Assembly: GCA_035412805.1 (NCBI GenBank)
Contig: DAONVO010000003.1
Coordinates: 1 to 64,000 of the forward strand
Direction: 5' to 3'
Source of the DNA: DTU018 sp029550685
Lineage (GTDB): Bacteria; Bacillota; Syntrophomonadia; Syntrophomonadales; Syntrophomonadaceae
DNA: 64,000 nucleotides
Shown here piece after piece: positions 15,412-24,034 of the stretch. Position 1 is the first letter of the stretch. The number at the start of each line of letters is the position of its first letter. The notes below the pieces were generated by a model. It saw nothing but the letters and a program-made list of their open reading frames with translations, had not been told where the DNA came from and did no database searches. Position numbers and translations under genes: made by a program.

Positions 15412-16698
15412 CTAGTTAACTCCCCGCACCCCATTGGCTTTGCCGAATACCAGAGGAGCAGCTCGGACCAGGTCCTTGTTGGATTTAGTCTTTTTCAGGG
15501 TATCCAGCATGATCTGCATAGTATCTACCGGATTATACTCACTGAAATAATTGCGTAAATGCCAGCTAAGTTCCAATTCTTCACTGGTAAGGAGCAGTTC
15601 TTCTTTGCGGGTACCACTACGCTTCAGATCTATAGCTGGGAAAATGCGCCTTTCCGCCAGCTTACGATCCAAAACCAATTCCATGTTGCCCCGGCCTTTA
15701 AATTCCTCAAAAATAACTTCGTCCATGCGGGAACCGGTTTCCACTAAAGCCGTAGCGATAATGGTCAGACTGCCACCTTCTTCAATGTTACGGGCAGCAC
15801 CGAAAAACCGCTTGGGTTTGTCTAGCGAAGCCGGGTCAATACCACCTGACAGGGTACGTCCGCTGGGTGGAACCACCAGGTTATGAGCCCGCGCCAGCCT
15901 GGTGACGCTGTCCATCAGTATAACCACGTCTTTCTTGTGTTCCACCAGTCGTTTAGCTCGTTCCAGCACCATGTCGGTTACCTTGACATGGTTCTCGGGT
16001 GGTTCGTCGAAGGTAGAGGCTACTACTTCTGCTTTGGTAGAACGCTGCATATCAGTAACTTCTTCCGGTCGTTCATCCACCAGGAGAATGATTACTTCCA
16101 TCTCCGGGTGATTAGCAGTAATACCCTGGGCAATTTTTTGCAGCAAAATGGTTTTGCCTGCTTTAGGGGGAGCGACAATAAGACCGCGCTGCCCTTTACC
16201 TATAGGGGCAATTAAGTCAATAACCCGGGTGGATAACTCCTTGGAGTCTGTTTCCAAAACAATTCGTTCCGTAGGGTATAGCGGGGTAAGAGCATCGAAG
16301 TGTATTCTTTTGGCGGAATCTTCCGGAGGAAATTCATTGACATTTTCCACTTTTAATAAAGCAAAGAACCGTTCATTATCCTTGGGGGATCGCACCTGAC
16401 CAGCTACCCGGTCCCCGGTGCGCAGTTCAAATTTGCGAATCTGGGAAGGAGAAACATATATATCATCCTGGCTGGGCAAATAGGCAAAGGGTCTTAGAAA
16501 GCCGTAGCCATCAGGCATGATTTCCAAAACACCTTGGGCCTGCAGCAACTCATCAGAATGAGTTAAAGCCTTGGTTATTTCAAATATTAATTCTTTTTTA
16601 CGCAGCTTGGAATAACCGGTCAGATTTATCTCCCGGGCAATTTGATACAATTCCAAGATAGTCTTATTTTCCAATTCGGATATATTTACGTTAGCCAA
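15412..16698 (-). CDS. rho: Transcription termination factor Rho
   Basis: About 428 residues of hexameric RNA helicase. An N-terminal Rho-N helix bundle precedes a cold-shock-like RNA-binding domain (MPDGYGFLRP). The ATPase core carries the Walker A PPKAGKTILLQ and Walker B VILMDS, followed by the Q-loop/R-loop region with GGIDPASLDKPKRFFGAARN. I place the start at TTG (16698), six bases after GGAAGGAGG; the frame open to 16743 crosses this site. Terminator downstream; rpmE-rho-glpX synteny is conserved. Confidence 0.95.
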   Translation of the reverse strand: MANVNISELENKTILELYQIAREINLTGYSKLRKKELIFEITKALTHSDELLQAQGVLEIMPDGYGFLRPFAYLPSQDDIYVSPSQIRKFELRTGDRVAGQVRSPKDNERFFALLKVENVNEFPPEDSAKRIHFDALTPLYPTERIVLETDSKELSTRVIDLIAPIGKGQRGLIVAPPKAGKTILLQKIAQGITANHPEMEVIILLVDERPEEVTDMQRSTKAEVVASTFDEPPENHVKVTDMVLERAKRLVEHKKDVVILMDSVTRLARAHNLVVPPSGRTLSGGIDPASLDKPKRFFGAARNIEEGGSLTIIATALVETGSRMDEVIFEEFKGRGNMELVLDRKLAERRIFPAIDLKRSGTRKEELLLTSEELELSWHLRNYFSEYNPVDTMQIMLDTLKKTKSNKDLVRAAPLVFGKANGVRGVN

Positions 16699-16922
16699 TA
16701 TAGTCCTCCTTCCAGATAGGTCTGGTTTAATTGTTTTTGTCAATCGGTAAAGCCTTAATACAGGTGAAAATCATGTGGTGTGAATTGATATCATATCGCA
16801 ACTAATCCTGGCGGTGAGGTGCCGGTAGAAGGCAGCTTATTCATTACTTGGGTTTAGGGGGATAATAACATACCCCCCTGTATGGTGAATCAAGTTTGCA
16901 AAGAGAGTATTTCACTCCTCCC

Positions 16923-17909
16923 TTATCCTATTAGCAATTTAATGCGATGGTCACGAAATAGAGGTTTCCGATCCAAATTGTGATTGGCCTCGATGTGTCT
17001 AATCGTCCCCGAAGTACTGCGCATGACCAGAGTCTGAGTTACGGCCCGGCGTTTATTATAGCGAACTCCTTTTAACAGAAAAGAGTCAGTAATACCCGTG
17101 GCTACGAAAATTACATCATCAGAAGCTACCAATTCATCAATGGTGAACAGGCGATCTACCTGACTAATGCCCATTTCATGGCAACGCTGTACTTCACTTT
17201 CCTCCTCTGGACACAGCCGGGCTTGAAAGTCTCCTCCCAGACACTTAAGGGCGGCAGCGGTTATTACTCCTTCGGGAGCACCGCCAATTCCCATTAAAAT
17301 ATCTACTCCGGAATTTTCATAGGCAGCAGCCACTCCAGGTGAAACATCTCCATCACTGATCAATTTTATACGTGCTCCCGCCCGGCGTATATCTTCAATT
17401 AACTGCTGATGACGCGGCCGATCCAGAATAACCACTGTAACTTCACTTATCAATTTATCCAGTGCCCGGGCTACTTCCCGCAGATTTTCCTTCACCGGAG
17501 CATCCAAGTGCACTCTGCCCTTGCATGCCGGGCCTACAGCGATTTTGTCCATATACATATCGGGAGCATGTAATAATGAATGGCGGGGAGCTGCAGCCAG
17601 AACGGCGATAGCCCCTGTTAATCCTTTAGCTACAATGTTAGTACCTTCCAATGGATCAACGGCAATGTCTACTTCCGGGGGAGTACCGTTCCCTACTCTT
17701 TCACCGATATAAAGCATGGGAGCTTCATCCATCTCCCCCTCACCAATAACAACAGTACCATCAACTGATACGGTATCAAACATAACCCGCATAGCTGTTA
17801 CAGCGGCTTCATCGGCAGCTTCCTTGTCGCCTTTGCCTACCCAGCAGGCTGCAGACAATGCTGCCGCTTCGGTCACTCGAGCGAATTCCAGCGCCAGTTC
17901 CCGTTCCAA
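16923..17909 (-). CDS. glpX: Class II fructose-1,6-bisphosphatase
   Basis: A 328-residue gluconeogenic phosphatase that removes the C1 phosphate of fructose-1,6-bisphosphate. ACWVGKGDKEAADEAA, the metal-binding IGEGEMDEAPML and VDPLEGTNIVAKG are GlpX signatures. It lies 23 bp downstream of the transaldolase-like gene and downstream of fba, so aldolase, transaldolase and phosphatase form a gluconeogenic group. That suits a fatty-acid or acetate consumer. Confidence 0.94.
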   Translation of the reverse strand: MERELALEFARVTEAAALSAACWVGKGDKEAADEAAVTAMRVMFDTVSVDGTVVIGEGEMDEAPMLYIGERVGNGTPPEVDIAVDPLEGTNIVAKGLTGAIAVLAAAPRHSLLHAPDMYMDKIAVGPACKGRVHLDAPVKENLREVARALDKLISEVTVVILDRPRHQQLIEDIRRAGARIKLISDGDVSPGVAAAYENSGVDILMGIGGAPEGVITAAALKCLGGDFQARLCPEEESEVQRCHEMGISQVDRLFTIDELVASDDVIFVATGITDSFLLKGVRYNKRRAVTQTLVMRSTSGTIRHIEANHNLDRKPLFRDHRIKLLIG

Positions 17910-17932
17910 CTTTAGACCTCCCCTGTTTCAAG

Positions 17933-18574
17933 CTAAAACGCCTTTTTCCAATCTGCCATAAACTTTTCAATCCCAGCATCGGTGAGAGGGTGTTTCACCA
18001 TTTGCTTAATAACCTGGTATGGAACAGTAGCTATATGAGAACCCAGAAGTGCTGCCTGCACGACATGCATGGGATGACGAATGCTGGCGGCAATTACCTC
18101 TGTTTGAAACATATACTGATCAAAAATGGTGAGTATTTCACTCAAAAGGGTCAATCCGTCATTCCCGTAATCATCGACCCGACCTAAGAAAGGACTGACA
18201 TAGGCTGCTCCCGCTCGAGCAGCCAACAAGGCCTGATTGGCGGAGAATATCAGAGTGGCGTTGGTAGGGATTCCTTTTTTCTTTAGGGAACTTATGGCCT
18301 TCAGCCCTGCTTCCGTAAGAGGGATTTTGATTACCACATTGGGATGGATAGCAGCCAGCTCTTCTCCCTCACGAACCATTTCCTCATACTCTAAGGAGAT
18401 GACTTCAGCGCTGATAGGTCCATCTACTACTTTGCATATTTCCTGAATAACTTCCCTGTAATCCCTTTTTTCCTTAGCTACCAGAGAGGGGTTAGTGGTG
18501 ACCCCAGCCAGGAACCCCATTTCATTAATCTCTTTTACTTCATCTATATTAGCAGAGTCAATAAAAATTCGCAA
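17933..18574 (-). CDS. tal: Transaldolase-like fructose-6-phosphate aldolase family protein
   Basis: A 213-residue class I aldolase of the small TalC/MipB type. The N-terminus MRIFIDSANIDEVKEI and GVTTNPSLVAKE are diagnostic; the Schiff-base Lys lies in VVIKIPLTEAGLKA. Proteins this short act as transaldolase or as fructose-6-phosphate aldolase, and the sequence alone does not decide. In Firmicutes with this gene order the protein is usually annotated as transaldolase. It lies 52 bp downstream of fba. Confidence 0.9.
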   Translation of the reverse strand: MRIFIDSANIDEVKEINEMGFLAGVTTNPSLVAKEKRDYREVIQEICKVVDGPISAEVISLEYEEMVREGEELAAIHPNVVIKIPLTEAGLKAISSLKKKGIPTNATLIFSANQALLAARAGAAYVSPFLGRVDDYGNDGLTLLSEILTIFDQYMFQTEVIAASIRHPMHVVQAALLGSHIATVPYQVIKQMVKHPLTDAGIEKFMADWKKAF

Positions 18575-18626
18575 AGATAAACCTCCTTTATTCCCTCCCT
18601 TAAGCTGTCTGGATTAGATGGTTTTT

Positions 18627-19481
18627 TTACGCTTGACCAGAACTGCCGAACACCCTGATCTTTTCACGAATAATTTCTACCGCAGCCTGGCGGGCCGGTC
18701 CCAGTATCTTGCGCGGGTCAATTTCCCCGGGCTTTTCTTCGATAACACGGCGCATTTCATTGACAAATGCCTCGCGGATGTTTGTATCAATGTTGACTTT
18801 ACGAATCCCCAGCTGAATCGCCTGACGAATCGCGTCGTCAGGTACGCCAGATGAACCGTGCAGGACCAGGGGAATGTTGACCAGATTCCTGATTTTTTCT
18901 AGGCGGGTAAAATCAAGTTTGGGTTCTCCCTTATAGCGTCCGTGAGCTGTGCCGATGGCTATAGCCAGGCAGTCCACACCGGTTTGCTCTACAAAATAGC
19001 GGGCTTCTTCCGGATCAGTGAACATGGCTTCCCGCTCATCTACATGAACATTATCCTCGGTCCCTCCTATTTTACCCAATTCAGCCTCCACCGATACTCC
19101 AATAGGCCGGGCCATAGCGATAACCTGCCTGGTCACCGCAATATTTTCTTCCAGCGGATGCTTGCTGCCATCATACATTACCGAAGTAAAGCCGCTGCGG
19201 ATACAGCGTACTACCTGGTCAAAATCAGTACCGTGATCCAAGTGCAGTGCAACGGGAACCGAAGCTTCCCGGGCAGCAATGGTCACCATCTGGGTGATAT
19301 ACTCCAAGCCTGCGTAGCTGATGGCACCCTGACTGGCCTGCATAATCACTGGAGATTTTTCCAATTCTGCTGCGGTGACAATAGCTTGAACAATCTCCAT
19401 ATTATTGGCGTTGAATGCTCCCACCGCATATCCTTTTTGGTCAGCCTTCGACAGTAGTTCGTGAACGGAAACTAATGGCAT
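18627..19481 (-). CDS. fba: Class II fructose-bisphosphate aldolase
   Basis: About 284 residues, zinc-dependent. It joins dihydroxyacetone-P and glyceraldehyde-3-P (or the reverse). MPLVSVHELLSKADQKGYAV, GAFNANNMEI, the zinc-binding LHLDHGTDFDQV and GTAHGRYKGEPKLDF are class II signatures. The ATG at 19481 has AAAGAGGTGAG upstream. It starts 21 bp after the Spo0F-like gene ends, the same order as spo0F-fbaA in Bacillus. Confidence 0.95.
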   Translation of the reverse strand: MPLVSVHELLSKADQKGYAVGAFNANNMEIVQAIVTAAELEKSPVIMQASQGAISYAGLEYITQMVTIAAREASVPVALHLDHGTDFDQVVRCIRSGFTSVMYDGSKHPLEENIAVTRQVIAMARPIGVSVEAELGKIGGTEDNVHVDEREAMFTDPEEARYFVEQTGVDCLAIAIGTAHGRYKGEPKLDFTRLEKIRNLVNIPLVLHGSSGVPDDAIRQAIQLGIRKVNIDTNIREAFVNEMRRVIEEKPGEIDPRKILGPARQAAVEIIREKIRVFGSSGQA

Positions 19482-19502
19482 TGTTCTCACCTCTTTGTAT
19501 TA

Positions 19503-19874
19503 TTACGACACCTTATCCATAACTAATTCATTTACCAGATCCCGCAGGCTTAAAATATCAAAAGGCTTGGTTATACACCGTTTAACACCCGCCTCCAGGG
19601 CTTTTTTAACCACATCCATTTCCCCGTAAGCGGTCATCATAATTATTATCATGTCCGGAAATTGTTTCAGAATTAATGTTGAGGATTCCAGCCCGTTCAT
19701 ATTGGGCATTTTCATATCCATCAGGACAATATCGGGAATAATTTCTTGCACCATATTGATGGCTTCCAAACCATCTGAGGCGATGTATACGCTCCACCCT
19801 TCCTTCTTAAACAATTCCTCTAGAAGACGTCGTACTCCTTTTTGATCGTCAACAATAAGAATTTTATTAGGCAT
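19503..19874 (-). CDS. spo0F: Spo0F-like single-domain response regulator
   Basis: A 123-residue receiver domain with no output domain, from the ATG at 19874 with a GGGGGGGAG site. The acidic pocket (Asp9, Asp10), phospho-acceptor Asp53 (LMDMKMP), Thr81 and Lys103 (TKPF) are all present. Spo0F relays phosphate in the sporulation phosphorelay. Clostridia usually lack a full relay, so the partner may be a different phosphotransferase. Placement next to fba-tal-glpX-rho matches Bacillus. Confidence 0.82.
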   Translation of the reverse strand: MPNKILIVDDQKGVRRLLEELFKKEGWSVYIASDGLEAINMVQEIIPDIVLMDMKMPNMNGLESSTLILKQFPDMIIIMMTAYGEMDVVKKALEAGVKRCITKPFDILSLRDLVNELVMDKVS

Positions 19875-19957
19875 ACTACTCCCCCCCAGGATCGGTTTCC
19901 CCATACCTAATTCGGCAGAGCGAAAACTATATCCTGCCTTTCGCAGGAAAATTTTGG

Positions 19958-20530
19958 TTAATTCATACCTGACAACACCACAACCACCAAACTTGTGATC
20001 ATTATTAATGTAAACAGGCCTGGTAACACCATAATCAGAATCGCTTGGCCAGTTGTAACCTGTAGGGATTCTCTTACGCCTATTACTTGTAATATCAGGA
20101 CCCACACCATAGCCAATAACGCTAATATCGACCCCAGCCACTCCTGTCCAGCCAGGGAAAAAGCATAATGGATCGGGGGCCCTAAAATACCGGGGACTGA
20201 TGCATAGCATAAGGTTACCAGTATCCCGCCGGCATTGAATTTGCCGTAAATTATCTCGCTAATTAACGATAATAACCCGCTTATTACCAGCAGCAGCAGG
20301 ACTGACAGGAATGTTCCCAAGATGTTAAACATCCATACCGCATTGGCAGGAAGTATTTCCAGAGCTTCATTGTCATTGTAAACCATTAAAGCCTGTTCAA
20401 AAATGAGGCTGAGCAGGGTTACGGCCAAAAAAATCAGCAGAGCTCTGCCATAGGGTTTCTGGACCGCCAAAGTACGCAAAGTGGTCACCGGTTCGAAAAG
20501 CACCCCATAAATTGATTCCGTAACAGACAA
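19958..20530 (-). CDS. Yip1-family multi-span membrane protein
   Basis: A 190-residue protein with five predicted membrane helices. The N-terminal pattern ESIYGVLFEPVTTLRTLA followed by a polytopic core with FNAGGILVTLCYASVPGI is that of bacterial Yip1-domain proteins, whose function is unknown. It lies between sppA (19 bp upstream) and the Spo0F-like gene (83 bp downstream) in the same direction. Confidence 0.7.
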   Translation of the reverse strand: MSVTESIYGVLFEPVTTLRTLAVQKPYGRALLIFLAVTLLSLIFEQALMVYNDNEALEILPANAVWMFNILGTFLSVLLLLVISGLLSLISEIIYGKFNAGGILVTLCYASVPGILGPPIHYAFSLAGQEWLGSILALLAMVWVLILQVIGVRESLQVTTGQAILIMVLPGLFTLIMITSLVVVVLSGMN

Positions 20531-20549
20531 ACAAACTCCTCCCTAATCA

Positions 20550-21455
20550 TTACTGGTAGCGCAGCTCCATGAAATGGCCTGGAACCTGTTCTGACAGTTC
20601 TGCTAGGACACCAAGGCCCAGGCTTTTCCAAAAACCGGTTCCATTCAATATTTCGACCGGGCTGTCTTCTGATAACCCGGCTGACTTACGGGCTTGAGCC
20701 AGGGCATCATAATAATTGCCAATCCCATCGACCAGTCCCAGCTCTAAAGCCTGCCGGCCGGAAATAATACGTCCATCCGCCACTTCCAACAGTTTTTCCT
20801 GGGTGATTTTCCCAGCGCGGCCTTTCAGGACCTGATCCAGGAATTGATCATAAGAATCACCTACTATGTCCTCCAGCAATTGACGTTCTTCTTCGGTAAG
20901 ATCACGAGTAGCGGAGCCCATATCCTTATGCTTGCCGCTTTTAATAACCTCTTCTTTAATCCCCAGCTTTTCATACAAACCTTCCAGATTGCTTAACTGC
21001 ATAATCACCCCAATACTGCCGGTCAGAGTAGCCCCATTGGCCATGATATAGTCGCTGCTGCAGGCAATCCAGTAACCCCCGGAAGTACATGTATCACCCA
21101 TGGAAGTGATCACCTTTTTGCCCTCTTCCCGCAGGCGGTCTAACTCCCGGGCAATTTCCTGGGAGGCAACGGCACTGCCCCCCGGACTGTCTATACGCAA
21201 CACCACTACTTTGATGTCCTCTCTTTCACGAGCCTGCCGGATACTCTCCATAATATCCATGGCATTAGCTGAATACCCGCTCACCAGTCCTCCGCCAGCT
21301 TCACCGCTGATAACACCGTTTATCTCTATTACTCCTATGACAGAACTACCCATAAGTTTTCTCCCACTACCAGCATTGGTTATCCCTTGCAGGGACAGAA
21401 TGGTCATAACGGCTAAAAATACTACCAGAATACCAACCACCAGTTTTTTATTCAT
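20550..21455 (-). CDS. sppA: Signal peptide peptidase SppA
   Basis: About 301 residues, a membrane-anchored serine protease that degrades leftover signal peptides. One N-terminal membrane span is followed by the S49 domain: RIDSPGGSAVASQEI, the nucleophile Ser in DTCTSGGYWIA, TGSIGVI and the general-base Lys in SGKHKDMGSATRDLTEEE. It is the short, single-domain form typical of Gram-positives. The ATG at 21455 with GGAGGAGG overlaps the end of alr by 8 bp. Confidence 0.92.
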   Translation of the reverse strand: MNKKLVVGILVVFLAVMTILSLQGITNAGSGRKLMGSSVIGVIEINGVISGEAGGGLVSGYSANAMDIMESIRQAREREDIKVVVLRIDSPGGSAVASQEIARELDRLREEGKKVITSMGDTCTSGGYWIACSSDYIMANGATLTGSIGVIMQLSNLEGLYEKLGIKEEVIKSGKHKDMGSATRDLTEEERQLLEDIVGDSYDQFLDQVLKGRAGKITQEKLLEVADGRIISGRQALELGLVDGIGNYYDALAQARKSAGLSEDSPVEILNGTGFWKSLGLGVLAELSEQVPGHFMELRYQ

Positions 21456-22656
21456 TAAATTCCTCCTCCACCACATAGGATACATACTGATCGTTATCAA
21501 CCTTGCCTGCTTTACCTTCCCGTACATAAAGACGCATTAGACTGCCCAGAGCTAAAGTTTTCCTGATGGGCACTTCCACTTCATCTCCCACCTGGACCTC
21601 CAAATCCACCGGCAGCTCTACCAGGCACATCTGCATAAATACCTTGCCGCGAACTGGATATAGGTGGCCCTTATAAGACACCTTCATCTGCAGACGAGGA
21701 AAATGGAAATAGTTGAGTACAGTCTTGGCCAGAACTTTAAGCAGGTCGACTAATCCTGATGGACGGTTATCTACTGCCAGTGCCAACCCATCGTGGTATC
21801 CAACCGGAAGGACCGCTACTTTAGCCGCATGCTTCAACCGGTAGGTCCGGTTATACCCAAGATAGCTGCCTTTTTTCAGGTTCCGTACAGATATAATCCG
21901 GCATTTGAAGCGATAGGGATCTCGCAATTCCAAGCGGTGACTAATTTTTCCCACCGGATGCTGCCCGGAAAGAAGGGTGCCTACTCTCACCGCATCCAGC
22001 TGCATATGGGGATAATTGAGAAGTACAGCACTGTTAGCGCAGTGACAGATGGGAATATGATATCCCCGGTCTTGCAGCTGGTTAATCACTTCCCTAAATC
22101 GCTTAAACTGGTTTAGGGTATAACGGGTATTACGTGCAGCTCCTTCTGCCATATGTGTATATATTCCTTCAATATATATGTTGGAATTTCGATTCAATGC
22201 CTCACAGCATTGCAAGGCCTGTTCCAGATCCATACCGAAACGTCCTAATCCAGTGTCAACTTTGAGATGAACGGTAGCTATTCGCTTTGATAAGCGGCTT
22301 ACTTTATCAATTAATTCTGCCTCCGGTAACGAGGTAATACTTAGGGTAATGTGGTTTTCCAGAGCTTCTTGTACTTGATCTTCAGTAATAAGCGGGGTCA
22401 GCAGCAAGATACTGCCCCGCAGACCACTGTGCCTTAAAGCCAGAGCTTCTTTAAGATAACTTACCGCAAAAAAGTCAACCCCTTGCTGGTAAAGAATGCG
22501 GGCTACTTCAGGTGCTCCATGTCCATAGGCATTAGCTTTTACTACAGCAATTAAACGAACTCCTTCCTGCAGACAGGAGCGAACCTGTTCCAAATTCCAG
22601 CGGATATCATCCACATCGATTTCGATCCATTTGTCAGCCCAGCCATCTGCTGTCAT
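21448..22656 (-). CDS. alr: Alanine racemase family protein, divergent active site
   Basis: A 402-residue fold-type III PLP protein. The PLP Lys is in VVKANAYGHG, RFGMD follows, and the second catalytic base Tyr is in LPVGYHDGLAL, so racemase chemistry looks intact. The usual MD motif near the active-site entrance reads FMQMCLVELP here, replacing the conserved Asp with Gln. Substrate preference may differ from plain L/D-alanine. It overlaps the FemAB-like gene (shared 22656) and sppA, so a wall-precursor operon is likely. Confidence 0.85.
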   Translation of the reverse strand: MTADGWADKWIEIDVDDIRWNLEQVRSCLQEGVRLIAVVKANAYGHGAPEVARILYQQGVDFFAVSYLKEALALRHSGLRGSILLLTPLITEDQVQEALENHITLSITSLPEAELIDKVSRLSKRIATVHLKVDTGLGRFGMDLEQALQCCEALNRNSNIYIEGIYTHMAEGAARNTRYTLNQFKRFREVINQLQDRGYHIPICHCANSAVLLNYPHMQLDAVRVGTLLSGQHPVGKISHRLELRDPYRFKCRIISVRNLKKGSYLGYNRTYRLKHAAKVAVLPVGYHDGLALAVDNRPSGLVDLLKVLAKTVLNYFHFPRLQMKVSYKGHLYPVRGKVFMQMCLVELPVDLEVQVGDEVEVPIRKTLALGSLMRLYVREGKAGKVDNDQYVSYVVEEEFNE

Positions 22657-23726
22657 TAATCACCTGCTCCCTTTCTATGCCGCAGTTTCATGTAAACGGG
22701 CAGTACACGAGACCACAACCAGTCAAAAAGGGGCGAATAAACCTGGTCATATTCCCCGACAAATTCCGTAAACTCCCCGCCAAATCCCTTTTTGAACCGG
22801 TACAAACCATATAGGGGATTATTTTCATCCAGGTCCCCGGATACCCCGCGGAAATCGTATATACTACATCCCTGTTGTTTGGCCCAGCGGATCATTTCCC
22901 ACTGTATCAGATAGTTCGGCATGACATTGCGATGTTCATTGCTGGAGGCCCCATACAGGTACCAAGCCTTGTCTCCTAAAATCATAGCCAGAGTAGCAGC
23001 TATAGCCTGGCCTTCATATTCAGCTATAAAAATCTGGCCGTACCCATTTAGCACCATGTACTCCCAGATCCATTCAAAATACTCATAGCCGCGGATTAAA
23101 AACTTGTCACGCTGGGCAGTTTCCAGGAGGATATCGTAAAAGGTTCGCAAATCCTCCTTGCTTTCCGCCTGGCGAATAACTACCCCCTTACGAGAGGCCA
23201 AGCGAATATTGTAACGCCATTTTTGGTGCATGTTTTCCAGTAAAACTGTTTCCGAAGGGGTAATATCCAAGCGAAAGACAAACCGGGGCTGAACTCCTTC
23301 AAAATCAAGGCCGGTTTCGTTTTTGCGAAATCCTAGGCGGCTTAGTATTTCAGCAAATCCTGTCTGGCGATGATCTACATCAGGATCAATTTTCAAAAAG
23401 ATAGCTCCATGATCTTTGGCCACGCGGGCCGCCCCGTCAAACAAAGCCCGGCATAACTCTTCACTTTCCAGATCTACCACCGGCCCACGGGGAGAGTAAA
23501 AGATACATTTTTTCAAACCAGGTACCGGCAGAGGACGTTTTAGAATCAGCAGAGAGGCTCTGATTTCTCCATCTTCCTCCAGTATAAGAGGCAGCTTCTC
23601 CCATCCCATGCCTTGTTTAACCTGTCCCCATTCCCACAACTGCAAGAAGTGGCCCTGGGGGTGAGTGGCGACAAAACGATTATAACGGTCCTTTTCATTC
23701 TTATCGATAATCCGGGTGGTAAACAT
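22656..23726 (-). CDS. FemAB/FemX-type peptidoglycan bridge-forming aminoacyltransferase
   Basis: About 356 residues with two GNAT-like halves. This family adds amino acids from aminoacyl-tRNA to lipid II peptide side chains. LQLWEWGQVKQGMGWEKLP near the N-terminus, KWRYNIRLASRKGV in the middle and FDW/RFKKGFGGEF near the C-terminus are family signatures; the long coiled-coil insertion of Staphylococcus FemA is absent. The ATG at 23726 (after an adjacent GTG) follows AAAGGAG by seven bases. It is coupled to alr. Confidence 0.85.
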   Translation of the reverse strand: MFTTRIIDKNEKDRYNRFVATHPQGHFLQLWEWGQVKQGMGWEKLPLILEEDGEIRASLLILKRPLPVPGLKKCIFYSPRGPVVDLESEELCRALFDGAARVAKDHGAIFLKIDPDVDHRQTGFAEILSRLGFRKNETGLDFEGVQPRFVFRLDITPSETVLLENMHQKWRYNIRLASRKGVVIRQAESKEDLRTFYDILLETAQRDKFLIRGYEYFEWIWEYMVLNGYGQIFIAEYEGQAIAATLAMILGDKAWYLYGASSNEHRNVMPNYLIQWEMIRWAKQQGCSIYDFRGVSGDLDENNPLYGLYRFKKGFGGEFTEFVGEYDQVYSPLFDWLWSRVLPVYMKLRHRKGAGD

Positions 23727-23729
23727 CAC

Positions 23730-24034
23730 TGTCTCCTTTGTTAGGGTTTTGTCAGCTAGTATCGCCTATTTTGGTCTTATCCATGATTCTTTTCGTCACT
23801 ATCCCGCCAAATGCCTGCCCGGCAGCAAATAATTATTACTGAATAAAGCCAGGGTTGCCTAAATCAGCCTTTAAACCGCAAAATATGTTGTTAAAATTCT
23901 TAATTTTCCGAATTTAGCTACGTGAGAGGATTATATATTTTTTGTGCGAATATTCTAATATATACAAAAACAACGGTAGTTATGGGTAATTATTACTCGA
24001 CTTGGGGTAAGGAAAGTTTTAGGGGGGGTTAATA
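23730..24034. other. Divergent intergenic region before the CoA-transferase
   Basis: 305 bp between divergent genes, AT-rich in its second half. It holds a GAATATTC palindrome near 23947 and a G-rich ribosome binding site just before 24035. Promoters for both directions must lie here, but no clean -35/-10 pair, riboswitch or repeat stands out. Confidence 0.6.

Noticed and set aside
19875..20210. N-terminal extension of the Spo0F-like protein
   Set aside because: It overlaps the Yip1-family gene in another frame, and the receiver domain starts exactly at the ATG with a strong ribosome site.
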